Assembly (NCBI GenBank): GCA_020086605.1
Contig: JACBWW010000012.1
Coordinates: 10,607,736 to 10,671,735 of the forward strand
DNA length: 64,000 nucleotides
Origin: Lanius collurio
Taxonomy: Eukaryota > Chordata > Aves > Passeriformes > Laniidae
Direction: 5' to 3'
In this document: positions 1 through 11,150 of the stretch, piece by piece
Layout of the letters: each line of letters starts with the position of its first letter
Position numbering within the stretch: position 1 is the first letter of the stretch
Translations under genes and position numbers: made by a program
Notes under the pieces: generated by a model
Told to the model about the DNA's origin: nothing
What the model saw: the letters and a program-made list of their open reading frames with translations, nothing else
Databases searched by the model: none

Positions 1-1410
1 TAAACATAACTGTTATTGAGGCAGAAAATCCTAAGAAACAGATGCCAGAAAGGACCCTGAAAAAAATGTTTTGTTGCCAGAGGCTGCGAATTCTTGCGGT
101 GAATCCTCTGTGGTCAGCGAAGGAAATGAGGCACGTCCTCTCCTGTGGCAGTTTCTGAGGGCAACTCAGTGGGGATATGAAACAAGTGCCAGAGCTCGTG
201 CAGACAAAGGGCAGCTTGCGTACTGGAGGTCTCTATCAGTGCAAGGCTCTCTGGGATGCTGTCCGATGATTTAATTGTAACTTTGAATGCTGTGACATGT
301 GAACAAGCCATTGCGTGTCAGCTGTTCTACAGAAACTGTTTATGAATGAGCTCTCAGCATGAATGCAAGGTAAATTAAGATTGCAACAAAAGAAATGTAA
401 GGTATATAAATTAATTTTAGTTTGGGACACCACAGAGTAGGAGAATAAACATGGACAGCTTGCTGAGGAGCAATTAATGAACATTATTGCATTAATATGT
501 TTATCTTGTTTATACAAAAATAATGAATGAAACATCTTAGATGTTTGCAAGAACAATGATGTCTTTTGAACATCAATAGACGGTGTCATCTGATCAATTT
601 TTATGTCTTGAAGCAGAAAGGTGGTTTGTCCTTGTCTGCTCAATCACAGAATAGATTGATAAAGGACCATTTTAGTGCTCTTGGCATTAGAAGTTTTGGG
701 TTGAACTAGAGCAGAAGGAACATGGATTAGGATTTAGGAGGAAGAATGTAAAGTTTTTGATCTAGGACTGAAGTTGTTGAAGTTGTCAGTCCATTCTTGA
801 CATGCTTCATACGTATTCTAATGCCATGCAATATTAACTGCTTTTACTACTATGTATAAAGTTAAGGAATGGTGTCTGAGTCTTTAATAAAATGCAATGC
901 CATCATTCTGTAACTTCACAAAAGACTGAAAAAGCAAAACAATTCATAAACCACAAAATTGAAGTTTCCATGCAACCTCGGTTTTCTGTCATTTGAATTT
1001 GTGATATTATAAATTTCAAAATCATGGCAGAAGTTTTTAATATATAAAAGAAATATTTTAAGCATTCCTATAGTTATAATATCTCCCTTCTAAAAGTTGT
1101 GATTTGTTGCAATTGTTTAAATGGGCTGTTTAAAAACAACATTTTTGTTGTGCTTAAACTTCACTAATTTAAAAATGGAGTGACTTTCAGTGTTACTACA
1201 ATGATTTTGTGCTTGATTAAGCAGACTGTGCCTGTATTTTTATAAGAAAGGTATGATATTTATTGGAGGAATTCTATATGCTGTTGATGCAAACATCTCA
1301 ATGAATAGAAAGAGCAAGTAAAGATCAAATTGCTCCCCCTCTACAGAAGTAACTTTGTGTGTTTGTGTGTGTAGGGTGCACACCACCTCTGTATGTAGGC
1401 TAGATACACC
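1..1410 (+). other. Upstream intron of the UBE2E gene, no feature recognised
   Basis: Intronic if the exon call at 3667 is right. The first 330 bases are less AT-rich than the rest but carry no convincing splice-flanked reading frame. 600-1350 is AT-rich unique-looking sequence. A short TG-rich patch sits near 1355-1376. The preceding UBE2E exon (Ser/Thr/Lys-rich, ending in Ala-Lys-Arg) was looked for here and not found. Confidence 0.6.
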
Positions 1411-1625
1411 CAGCTGTGGCAGAGATCAAGTATTCAAGGACTTGACTTGGAAGCATCAGCCTGGGAGTGTCCAGAAATCCTTAACAACAAAATTGCTCTC
1501 CCTGGAGTTGAAGCTCTGGCAGGATGCCTGTAATGTCTCTGTGGGTGACCTAGAGGATATGCAGAGTGTACTCTGAAGTTTTCAGTTGACACCAAGTTGG
1601 GTGGGAACAGTTGGTACATGCAGGT
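1411..1625 (+). mobile_element. CR1 LINE fragment, copy A (reverse-transcriptase region)
   Basis: The right part (about 1540-1610) matches the CR1 reverse-transcriptase palm region, where the consensus reads roughly 'DLD.G.ECTLSKFADDTKL'. Here 'ggtgacctagaggatatgcagagtgtactct' style sequence is followed by 'gacaccaagttgg', with stops and shifts. The whole block is closely repeated at 2569-2770. It is a dead fragment with no intact frame. Its left part is less recognisable as CR1 and is called mainly by its match to copy B. Confidence 0.7.
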
Positions 1626-1626
1626 A

Positions 1627-1706
1627 CTTTTTATATTATATATGCCACCTGCATGCTTATTTTGATGAGCCATTTACTTTGCCTATGTTTATATGCATAG
1701 AAGCTA
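1627..1706. repeat. Direct repeat S, copy 1
   Basis: About 80 bp, containing 'tgcttattttgatgagcc' and ending near 'atatgcat', recurs at 2014-2095. By eye I count roughly eight mismatches over the best 60 bases plus one gap of about five bases. The family is not recognised. Weaker similarity may continue rightward on both sides (a shared 'cttg..cac.tatgtc' string near 1800 and 2155). Confidence 0.65.
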
Positions 1707-2013
1707 GAAGGAAATCTAAGCATCTGGAAGAGTATTTTTATCTTTTCAATGATCTCATCAGGTCTTAATAAATGATTATTACCTCTGCCTACAAATCTTG
1801 CCCACATATGTCCTAATTATTTCAGAATGTGAATGATAAAGGCTTGAGTTTCTGGTTCAGGCCAGTTCTTCTAATGCTGTTGGTTCATTTATTCATTATA
1901 GCTGTAAAATCAATTCATAGTGGCATAGGGGGAATTTTGATAGTGGCTGTGAGACTCCTTAACATGTTAGATTGTGTTTGGATTGTAACATTATATAAAG
2001 AATTAAACTGCTC
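1707..2013 (+). other. Intronic spacer between the two S repeats
   Basis: AT-rich sequence with no gene, splice-flanked frame or recognised transposon. It may hold a diverged extension of the S repeat near 1790-1850. Confidence 0.45.
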
Positions 2014-2095
2014 ATTTTTATGTTATATATGCCAATAGACCTGAATGCTTATTTTGGTAAGCCATTTTCTTTACCTGTATTTACATGCAAAATAG
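2014..2095. repeat. Direct repeat S, copy 2
   Basis: Same orientation as 1627-1706, offset by about 387 bp. It contains 'tgcttattttggtaagcc' and 'tttacatgcaa'. Family unknown; see copy 1. Confidence 0.65.
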
Positions 2096-2568
2096 GTACC
2101 AATCATTTTTAACGAGATATGTGTAGATCAGGCCTGAACCTTTGGCTTATGTCTTGAGCACCTATGTCAGGATTTTGAGTGGCATTATTGTGTTATTATT
2201 TCTTTTTTAGTTTAGGGAATAATAGGAATAGCAGTCTGCTCTGTGCATGAAATCTTGTGAAGGAGAAGGCAAGAAGAGAATACTGAGAACATATTGAATT
2301 GTTTTTCTTTTCCTTCCTCCTTCTGAATGTTTCGTGTTTTTGCGCTGAAGTAGCCTACAAAAAAAAAAAGCTTGGACATAGTTTATAGGGAAGGTGGCAT
2401 TCACAGTCCTGCTTATGGCATCATACTCTGGCAAGTCTTTGGGAACTGTTAACTCCTACAAGTTCCTTTGGGAACTCTGTATCCTATTCTGCATACTTAT
2501 ATTTCTTCAGAGGTCAAGATACAGGCTCTCATGCGGATGCTGGTGTAAGAGAAAAGAGCCCCCATTGC
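2096..2568 (+). other. Intronic sequence before CR1 copy B
   Basis: No gene is visible. There is a run of 11 A near 2358-2368 and a short local duplication in which 'tttgggaactgt' and 'tttgggaactctgt' occur near 2437 and 2467. No transposon family is recognised. Confidence 0.45.
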
Positions 2569-3290
2569 CAGCTGTGGCAGAGATCAGGTACTGAAGGACT
2601 TGGCTGGGAAGAGTCCGCCTGGGAATATCCAGAAATCCTTAACAATGAAGTTGCTGTCCCTGGGGGAAGAACTCTGGCAGGATGCCTGTAATGTCTTTAT
2701 TGGTGACCTGGAGGATATGGCAGAGTGCACTGAGAAGTTTTCAGATGACAAGCAGTTTGTACATGCAGGGCCAAGGCTATGGCTCAGAGGATCTGGCCAG
2801 GCTGCAGGGGAGGGTTGACAAAGAACTCAAGAAATTCATATAGGACAAATGAACACCATGGACATGGAGAGGACTTACCCCTTGTACAGATACATACTGG
2901 GGACCATCTCTGCTCTGGGGGCCTTGGCAGACAGCAAGCTCAGTGTGAGGCAGCAACAAAGGCTGGGCTGCCTCCGGGGAGGTATTAACAGAAGCATGGT
3001 CCATAGACAGATGAAAGAGATTTATCTGTCTTTACTCAGCTCTCATTCGACTGTATGTGGGATAACATTTACAGTTTTGTCCCCTCAGTGAAAAGAAGGC
3101 AGATACCTGAGCAAGTCCAGCAGCAGGTCCCTAGGCTGACCAAGGAGCTGGAGCACTTCCCCTTGGGGGAACCTGATATCAGCACCCCAATATGTTGGAG
3201 GTTGTGGAGCCCTGGGTGGGCTTACTCTGGGCAACTTCCCTTTGAGCTGGAGGGTTTTGCCCTGCCAGTACAATATGCATTAGGAAGCAA
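2569..3290 (+). mobile_element. CR1 LINE fragment, copy B (reverse transcriptase to C-terminal region)
   Basis: About 700 bp of degraded CR1 ORF2 on + strand. At 2700-2760 a frame reads 'GDLEDMAECTEKFSDDK', the CR1 palm motif region in which FADD has become FSDD. Near 2925-2960 'ALADSKLSVRQQ' corresponds to the 'DLGVLVDSKL.MSQQ' segment. Near 3105-3165 'gagcaagtccagcagc' to 'gagctggagcacttcccctt' corresponds to 'LE.VQ.RATKM..GLEHL'. Stops and frame changes throughout show it is a pseudogene. The left ~200 bp duplicates copy A. The right edge is uncertain; typical CR1 3' UTR and tail are absent. Confidence 0.8.
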
Positions 3291-3633
3291 AATATTCTTG
3301 AGGGCAAGAGCTGTAAGATATATAGTCAGAGGGAAAATAGAGGAGGAGGATATATGAGACATTTAGTAATTGTGTAAGTGAGCAAAGGAGCTGAGAATCC
3401 TGACCTATGGAAAACATGTGATTTTCTAGGCGGCTGCTCATGGCATTTGTTCCATATTGGAGATTAATTTCTCAGAAAAGATTTGATTTTTACTTCTATG
3501 TGTTCTTGCACAGTTTCATGAAATGTTATAGCATCAGGTTTCAATCAGAAATTCTAAGAATAATATTTTGTTACTCTTGATTGATGTAGAAATGTTCATA
3601 AATTTGAAAGAAACAGTCTGAAAAAAAAAAGTT
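3291..3633 (+). other. Intronic sequence just upstream of the UBE2E exon
   Basis: Unique-looking AT-rich sequence between the CR1 fragment and the exon's acceptor. It has a run of ten A at 3621-3630 and no other recognised element. Confidence 0.5.
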
Positions 3634-3666
3634 CTGATAATATCTTTTTTTTTTTTTCCTCTTAAG
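3634..3666 (+). promoter_or_regulatory. 3' splice site of the UBE2E exon
   Basis: A branch-point-like CTGAT lies at 3634-3638, with its adenine at 3637. It is followed by a run of 13 T (3645-3657), then 'cctcttaag' ending in AG at 3665-3666. The spacing of 29 nt from the branch A to the AG is typical of vertebrate introns. This site sets the exon start and keeps the reading frame IQKELAE. Confidence 0.85.
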
Positions 3667-3717
3667 AATTCAGAAAGAACTTGCAGAAATTACATTAGAC
3701 CCTCCTCCAAATTGTAG
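3667..3717 (+). CDS. UBE2E2: Internal coding exon of a UBE2E-family E2 ubiquitin-conjugating enzyme (partial gene)
   Basis: The exon is 51 bp and reads as one base completing a codon, then 16 codons for IQKELAEITLDPPPNC, then two bases of a split codon. This matches the UBE2E proteins just after the variable, Ser/Lys-rich N-terminal extension, where helix 1 of the UBC fold begins. These cytosolic and nuclear enzymes accept ubiquitin from E1 on a catalytic cysteine and pass it to substrates with RING E3 ligases. The catalytic Cys and His-Pro-Asn region lie in later exons, which are not in this window. The acceptor (T-rich tract, then AG at 3665-3666) and the donor (GTAAGT from 3718) are strong, and entry and exit phases fit the family. 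UBE2E1, as I recall it, has Asp in place of the Glu of 'AEITLD', so UBE2E2 or UBE2E3 is favoured. I prefer UBE2E2 because the downstream intron exceeds 60 kb. The family is near certain; the paralogue is inferred. Confidence 0.9.
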   Translation, partial: NSERTCRNYIRPSSKL

Positions 3718-3723
3718 GTAAGT
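3718..3723 (+). promoter_or_regulatory. 5' splice site of the UBE2E exon
   Basis: GTAAGT is a perfect match to the vertebrate U1 consensus directly after the exon. It leaves two bases (AG) of a split codon. The UBE2E proteins continue with Ser-Ala-Gly-Pro here, so the next exon should begin by completing a serine codon. No such exon was found to the end of the window. Confidence 0.88.
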
Positions 3724-4230
3724 TCACCTGGATTTTATTAATTTGGAATATGGAAATGAAACGCATGGAGCTGTGGAAATTGCACAAGGGACTGGGGTAA
3801 ATTTTAGCTATTCCTTCATGCTGATTATTTAGTCATTTTGGAGTAAGAGCTGATAGATAACATGTTGCCTACATATAAGGAATTGATATGACATGCTTTC
3901 TGGTAACCAAAGTTGTGTCATAAATGGATGAACTCTATGATGCATTAATCGATACAGGACAAATATCAAATCACCCTTCATTTGAGATATTAAATCAATA
4001 GTATTTTGTTTGATTCTGTAAAATGTAATTTTAGTGGCAGTTGCTTGGTGCATTTGATTCCTTTCTCTTGCAAGTTGTTAGCACCCTGTGAATACAATGG
4101 AGAAAGGAAAATATTATAGACACAAACTGTTAGTAATTTTCTGACTGTGTTTGTGGCAATCAATGGTGATATTTGGTGGACACTTCCTGAATCAGTGTAT
4201 ATCATCATATAGACTTTCTGATAATGATTA
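3724..4230 (+). other. First part of the downstream intron
   Basis: AT-rich intronic sequence with no recognised repeat or exon. It shows no long frame with protein-like composition. Confidence 0.5.
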
Positions 4231-4318
4231 TGTGCTTGTTTGATTTGGTTTGGGCTTTTTGTTTTGTTGTGGAGGGTTTTTTTGGTTTGGTTTGGTTTTT
4301 GGTTTTGGGTTTTTTGTT

Positions 4319-4353
<35 letters not shown>
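4231..4353. repeat. G/T-rich low-complexity tract ending in (T)33
   Basis: Ninety bases made almost only of G and T (repeated 'tttggtttgg' units) run into an uninterrupted run of 33 T at 4321-4353. Read on the other strand it is a poly-A run followed by an A/C-rich degenerate tail. It could be a decayed retroelement tail or simple expansion; no element body is visible on either side. Confidence 0.9.
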
Positions 4354-4354
<1 letters not shown>

Positions 4355-7300
4355 AGGTCTTTTTTTGTCTGGTATGTTTACTTCTGGTGTATTTAAAATT
4401 AGCTTTGAAATGAATGATGAGGTAGACTTTGAAGCCCTCACTGTCTAGTGGCTGGGGCTGTATACAGTTGTTTTCAGATGACTGTCTCAGGCTTCTTATC
4501 TGTCAGCTTGACATATGGTCAGTGTTGGAGCTGGGCCAGGGCTGCACGTTGCTGTGTAAAGGAGTTCCTGCCACTGCACCTCCTGTGGTGAGAGATTGGG
4601 CTCAGTGCAGAATAGCTTCCACCTAGTCCTGCCAACCCATTTCAACTGATGTGGTTAGTCGGTTTCATTCTGTTAATGCACTAAAAAGAAAGATTGATAG
4701 AAATGGCTGATTGCATGCAGCTTTTATAATGAATCCCAGTATGTTTCAGTATCGAATTAACTAAGCAACTGGTAGTAAAAATGACAGTCAGCTTTATTGT
4801 TTTGGTCTCTTGACAAAAGTATGTGTAAGAAAATATTCTAACAAGATTTGATGTGGCTGTGCTGGATTTCAAGATGTAAGTCAAGTGGCTATGTACCAAA
4901 GAGCTGCTTAGTGAAGTAGCCTCACAACAATAGCATTTGAAGAGTATTTCAGTCAATTAGGACAGTTTTTTGCTAGATAAAACATTTTAATAGCTAAGCT
5001 GTTCTGTCATGCTTACGATTGTGTATGTCTTCAATCACATCAAAGCTGTTTAATGTGGCAGATTTTACTTCGGTGTTGATGACTGATGCCTATTAGTGGA
5101 TTGATATGCTGAGATGAATATGAAACTTCAGTCTGTTGCAGAAGAATGCTTAAATCTTTGAACTGAGAGTAAAAGGCTTGCAGGTTTTAAAGCAGTGTCA
5201 TTTTTTCTAGTTTTCTGAGGCCTTCTCTTTATAACACAGCAGTTGTTTCAGTATACAAGATACTATTGTATTTGATTTTTTGGTTTTTTTGCTAGCAGGT
5301 GTAAAGTAAGCATTTGCTGTCTTGGTGGAAAGCCCTTTGATGATTCACAATTTAAAAAAAAAAGCAAGTGAACTGGTGGTTTCCTGGGTTTGTTGAATTA
5401 TTTACACTAATGATAAAATAGCAATAAAGTGCACTCCATGATGCTGTTTTGCAAAATCACAAAATTACATCTAACTTCATGTGTCCGCTGCTTTAACACA
5501 GTTCTTAAGATGCAGAATTACTTCATGTTGTGATCTTGATAGATAAGCATTAGTAACTTTACTATTAGCCAATATGTTTTTATAGTTAATACAGAATCAC
5601 TTCATTTAGTTTTATGCTTTGTTGACATAGTCTAAACAGTGTTTTCATTTGAACTTCATCTGTTTTCTGTTATAGTTAAGCATTACAAAATAAATACATC
5701 AGCCAGGCATGATTCTTCAGAATAATGAGGAAAACGGAGCTATTGTACGGTATATCTTACCCTAAAGTATTGATACATCCTTTCCTGGTTTTAGTGAAAA
5801 TTAGGCCATCATTAAAAGACATGTTAGCTTTTTCTATTAAAAAGCTCAACCATATTTCATAATTTCATTCTAGATGTAGGCTACTTGAAATGTTTGCGAT
5901 TCCATCTTGCCTTCACTGTGTGTACTCTTTCATATAAAAAATAAATCGTGACTGGGCAATAGGAATGTGATAATTCTGAAAACTAAATGTCATAGAAGGT
6001 ATGAAGAAAGTATTATTCAAGAATACAGCTATCTTAAGCAGCTACTTAGGAAGTTCTAATGGGAAGTCTTTTGAGCTGAATTGGAACTTAGGTGGAATAT
6101 TGCAAGACCATTTGCAAGACTTTTCATTAACTACAGCCAGCCAAACCTTCAGGTTTCTCCCATGCATGAAAAAAGCCCCAGATAGAGCAGTATGTGTAGC
6201 GCAGTACCATCCCTCAATCGCATAGTAGGCCACACAGTCACTACAAACTCCAAGGCAGCTGCAGCTTCCACTGCTGCAGCAGCTGTGATCTTAACGTTTC
6301 CCCTGCCTCAACCCTGTGAAGAGAACAGACTATATAATCTTCGTGTTTGTCTGGAAGACAAAAAAAGTCTTGCTCACAAATGTGCCTTGGCAGATTATCA
6401 CTGCTGGGACTTGCAGCATCTTTCCAAAACTGTGGAAAGCTGTGGGTTTCAGAGTTCCTAAAAAAATCTGTCGCTTTGGCTTTAAAAGAAGATTTAATAC
6501 TGTAAGAAATTAGAGTTGCCTGCCTCCCTAGGTGTTCCTTTTCTGTAGTTTGTGTATTGGGCAATGGAGAGAGTCCTCTTGGCTCCACAAACTTTAGCTC
6601 CTTCCTCAGGACTGAAAATGTATCATGGTCTACGTGTAAAAAAGTCCAGCTGGGGAGAGGTGTGGGAGTTGAGCAGTGTAATCATTGCTATTTTTGGAGG
6701 AAGGCGTGTCATAAAAAAGCCTGCTATACTTCACATTTAACAGAAAGAGCTGGATGGTTCCCAGTATGTGTTGTCCCATCCCTCCCCCCATTTTATTTTT
6801 TTGAGCTGAATTTACTGTCAAGGACAGTCCTGAATGCAAAGCAGGTACATTTATGTTTTGAATCTGCAGCATTGTGGAATTCCCGTTTGTCAGGAGATAT
6901 ATGCCTAAATTGTAGACATTTGCCACTCTAGTCTTTTTTTTCCTCTCATTGAAATATCAAAGCTTGATTGCTAAAAATGGCTCTCATATTATGCTCCTGA
7001 GTAGTGCAGAGTATAGCTTTTCTCACAGGTGATAAGATCCTCATATTTAAGTGTCATTTTCCTATATTGCCTTGCTGAAAGAGGGGAATAGTTGGAAATT
7101 CTTGTAGCTAAAATAATGCCTTTTCAAACTTTTCTGTATTTTTGGCTGCATTGTGTATAAGACAAAAGATTTCATAGACTACTACTTCTTGTATACTATT
7201 TCCCTTCTCACTGGCAAGAGAACAACATCTCTGTGGCAACTTATACCAATTGCTTACATGGGAAAATAATATTTGGCAAGTATTTAATGTATTTTTAGCT

Positions 7301-10300
7301 TCTTTCAATGTGAACTTAGCAGCTGGAAACGAGGAGAGCCAGCATGAAGTGAATAGCAGCTCTCTGTGGCCACCACTTGGAGCAACTGCTCAAAATTTTC
7401 CTGTTAAGTCACTGATATTACCTATCTTCCCCTTCATGTTTTTTTTGGTGTTCTCTGGTGTACTTTTCACCATTCTTCTATTTTCTGTGTATTTACTGCA
7501 ATTTCTATTATGTTTTTTACATTTCATTTCTTTTACCCTCTAGCGATATAGGTAGTGCTTTTGAGGCTTAGAAATATACTGTAAAAGACTGTGCAGCATA
7601 ATGGACAGAATGACTCTCATTCCAGAACAATCAGTTTAAAACCCTGCGTGTAGTCTTATCTCTTCCATTTGTTTGGTAATCATCATGTTAACTCCTTGCT
7701 TTTTATACTATCTGCAAAACTGATAAGCAACCAACATATGTGATTCTAGCATTTTTCTTGTGATAAGTATTTTGCTTGTGAAAACTAGTCACACTGATAA
7801 TATTTAAAACAGTTCTTTTTGGGACCGTATTGAGAAGAGCAAAGTGGATTGGCAAAATTTTCTGTGTGTCTTAGGGAAAGAGGTCAGTGTGCCTCATGGA
7901 TATCTCTTGTGTTATTAATGACTGTGTAGAGTCCAACATTTCTGTTTAATACTGCTTTTACTCTGTTTTTGCTGAAATGTTGAGGCTGGGATCTTCACAA
8001 TTCTGTGGAGTTATGTGAATTCCAACAATTTCAATTACTATTCTCTGGGCCACCTGTTTAAAACTCCTACCTAGGGCTACTTTATAGCTAACGAGATGGC
8101 TCAAGTGTCAGGAACAGAAAACAAATGGGAGCACAATATCAGGGAAAGACGGAGAGGGAGAAGATGGTCAGCCTTGCACTAAAATGCAGAGGGAGAAAAG
8201 TGGAGGGACCTGATGCAGCAGGTACAGCAAGTATCTACCCTGCAATTGTGCTCAGTGATTTTGATTGTTTGATTTAGGGAGGCATCAGTCTGTTGCCACA
8301 GGCACAGGGCTGTGATGAATGTGATGCTAATGTGTGAGCAGGATGAAAAATTGGAGTAAGAAATGCTTTCTCTGAACATTTTTCTTCGTGAACATTTCCA
8401 GCCTGTGGATTCAGGGTCCCTTCCCATTGTGTAACTCGTGGAGTTTACTTTCTGCCTGTATAGACTTATTTTTATCTGCTGCTTGTCCTCTGTGACTTTC
8501 TTGAGAACACATGGTACAGAACATTGTATATACCTTTGAATTTACAAAGGTCTCTTTAGAATTTACAGCAAATAGCAAAACTCAGTCAAAAAATAAGCCT
8601 AGAAGTGGTTGATACTAGGGTGCAGAATCCTGTTGGTTTTAAATCCATGATGTATCAACAATTGAGTATGAGGTTGGTTGGAAAATTAGAGTACGGCAAC
8701 TGCTTTGCTTTTTACTTTTGAGTCACTTTCTGCTTGAAAAGCAGCAAGAAACATGTCCCAGAGGTATGCAAGTTAACAATCACACTGGGATTATATTTTA
8801 TAAAGCAACCATACTGTATTTTATCACTTGAATTTGATTGCCAGGTTTTTTAACTGGTGGGTTTTTTGTTACCTTGGTACCTTGAAGTACCTTGGATGAA
8901 AAGTGTCAGGTTACTTTTTAATATGTAAACTTTTCATTCCTTTAGTTATTTTCTATTAAGATAGTGCAGAACCATAATTTGGGCTTTAAGCTCTGAAGTA
9001 CGTAATTATATTAAAACATTTCTTTAAAAATATCTGTTTATTTTCACTGTAAAAGTGACTTTTCAATGTCATGTTGTTTACAAAGCATCTGTCAAAAATA
9101 ACACAGATGTTTCTTTTTGTAGGTCTTCCATGTGTCAAGATGCAGTGCACTTGGAAGGCCCTTAGAAATACAGCTGATTTTTTTTAGTGATCTGATATCT
9201 TTGAAAATCTAGGTTTGGTATGAAAAGTTATTAGAGAGCGCTGAACTTTTTTTTTAATTGAATAAACTGAGTTTTCAATAGCTACTTGATTGCATTATTG
9301 GTTGTGGTTGTGCGGTGATTTTAGGATTGATTACATGCAGCCCTCAAAAGCTTCAGGATGTATTTTGGCCATTGGTGGCCTGAAATGTTAGCAACTTTCA
9401 TGAAGGCAGGAGAGGAAATAAAAAAAGAAAGGCTGCAAAGGGAACCTGCCACGGGCTGCCTGCCGGGTCTGGCGACTTCACTCAGTGATGACGATATAAG
9501 AAACTGTCTGACAACACCCATTAATACCTCCCAGCATAACAATACCTCCACATGATTTCTGCCAGTTCTCCCAGGTTCTGAATGATGACAACTTCTCTCC
9601 CAGGAGGAGAAAAGAGAAACTAGTGTTAGAGAAAAATGAGAGTACTTCAGCAAGCACTGTGTGAGTGCAGGTTTGGAAGGTCAGGGAGATGCCGGAGCAC
9701 ATCCTGTGGCACAGCTGAAGCAGGGAAATGAGATTGGGGCATAAGGAGAGGTTATGATGATCACAAGTTCCTTGAAGCAGGAAAGGGCAGAAAAGTGCTC
9801 AAAAAGCAGCCTGTGATGGACATGGGAGGGTTCCCTGATATTTGCAGTGTGCTTAGTGTGGAAGATAACTAAATCTCCAGCTTAAATTCTCAGTTCGGGA
9901 AGGTGGTGTGAAGAACTGTAACAAGGGTAAAATGATACACTTTGATGCTTTTAGTGTGGGGAATTCTGAGCAGAGAAATTCTCCACCAGCAGTTTCATAT
10001 TGAGTTGCAGCTGGTCTTTGTAAGTCAGTCTCCTACACTGTACAAGAGCAATCCCCAATGCTTTCACCTCCAGAATTTTTCAGACCAACTTTCATAGACA
10101 TTTCCTTGGCCTTCTCCTAAAGTGCTAAACAAAGGTGTTCATTTAGGGGGTGAGATTTTTAGCTTGCTTTGCTTTTTGTTTTTCTTATGAGCCAGAATTT
10201 GATTTACATTATAAAACTGATATTTTCTATGCATGTTTTTGTAATCTCTTCAATAAAACCCTCATAAAACACACACACACAAAAAAACCCTCCCCCCACA

Positions 10301-11042
10301 ATCCCTAAAATAAGTGTGTTAAATAAACAATCATTGCTTGCTAGCAAGAGGAGCAAAACCACCTTGACTGAGACTTTACATCATTGCTAGGAGACTTTGC
10401 AAAGAAATACCTGAATGTGTGGATTTTATGTGTAGTTAGCTATTTCTGTGGGGTTTTTCTCCTTTTTTTTTTTTCTGTAAATTTAGACTAATGTCTAGTA
10501 TGAAAACTATGTAAGGATCAATTTCTTTACAGAGAGTCGATAGAGAATTATTTGAAAGTGTGACTGTAGTAGGTACTACTGCACTGAACAAGCAGACACT
10601 GCCCTTTCATGATAATCATGTAAAAGACACGCTTTTATTAACAGCTCATTACCCTTTTGTAATTTACTCATTATTGAATAAATGAAGGAATGAAGATATT
10701 TTGTCTGTTGGTTGGGACTGACAGCGTAATGAAGTATTTGTTTTCTTAAATAAATGGCCCAATCTCCTAAGTGCCTAACACTGTTGTCTTCAGTAAACCA
10801 CATTTGAGCAGAATTTGAATTCTGCTCCTCTCTGTAATACTTAGATCTTTTTAAAAAAAAACTTTAAAAGAGCATCTCGCAAATTCATGTTATTTCCTGA
10901 ATACTAATGTGTACCTCTTACTCCTTTCAAAAAAAATAGTGTTTTCCTCTCTCCTTGGAAATCTATTTTAAAAAATCCCCAGTTTTTCTCAGTTCCAATA
11001 CTACAACTGTGCAGCTTTTTAACAGCTATTAACTTTTAGTGC

Positions 11043-11044
<2 letters not shown>
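4354..11044 (+). other. Intronic sequence, mostly unique
   Basis: 6.7 kb of AT-rich intron with no gene and no transposon I can name. Small items: a CAG/CTG-rich inverted repeat at 6254-6285 (arms around 'cagctgcag'), a short (CA)n run near 10268-10281, and a moderately GC-rich patch at 9430-9720. None has splice-flanked coding sequence. The reading frames around 6192-6930 are short, have no family resemblance and end at random stops. Confidence 0.5.
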
Positions 11045-11080
<36 letters not shown>

Positions 11081-11150
11081 GTGGAGGGGGAAGTATTGTT
11101 TGTTTGTTTGGCTTGGCTTTTTTGTTGTTGCTGGTTTTGTTTTGGTTTTT
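11045..11150. repeat. (T)35 run followed by G/T-rich tract
   Basis: 35 uninterrupted T at 11045-11079, then 'ggtggaggggg' and about 60 bases of G/T-rich sequence with three 'tgtt' type units. The composition resembles 4231-4353, but the order of poly-T and G/T tract is reversed. Confidence 0.9.

Noticed and set aside
6254..6285. CAG/CTG repeat expansion
   Set aside because: It is a short imperfect inverted repeat, not a tandem triplet array.
6192..6931. Several frames of 60-124 codons on both strands
   Set aside because: No protein family resemblance, mutually overlapping, and no promoter or splice context.
10268..10281. (CA)n microsatellite
   Set aside because: Only about six units; too short to report as a feature of its own.
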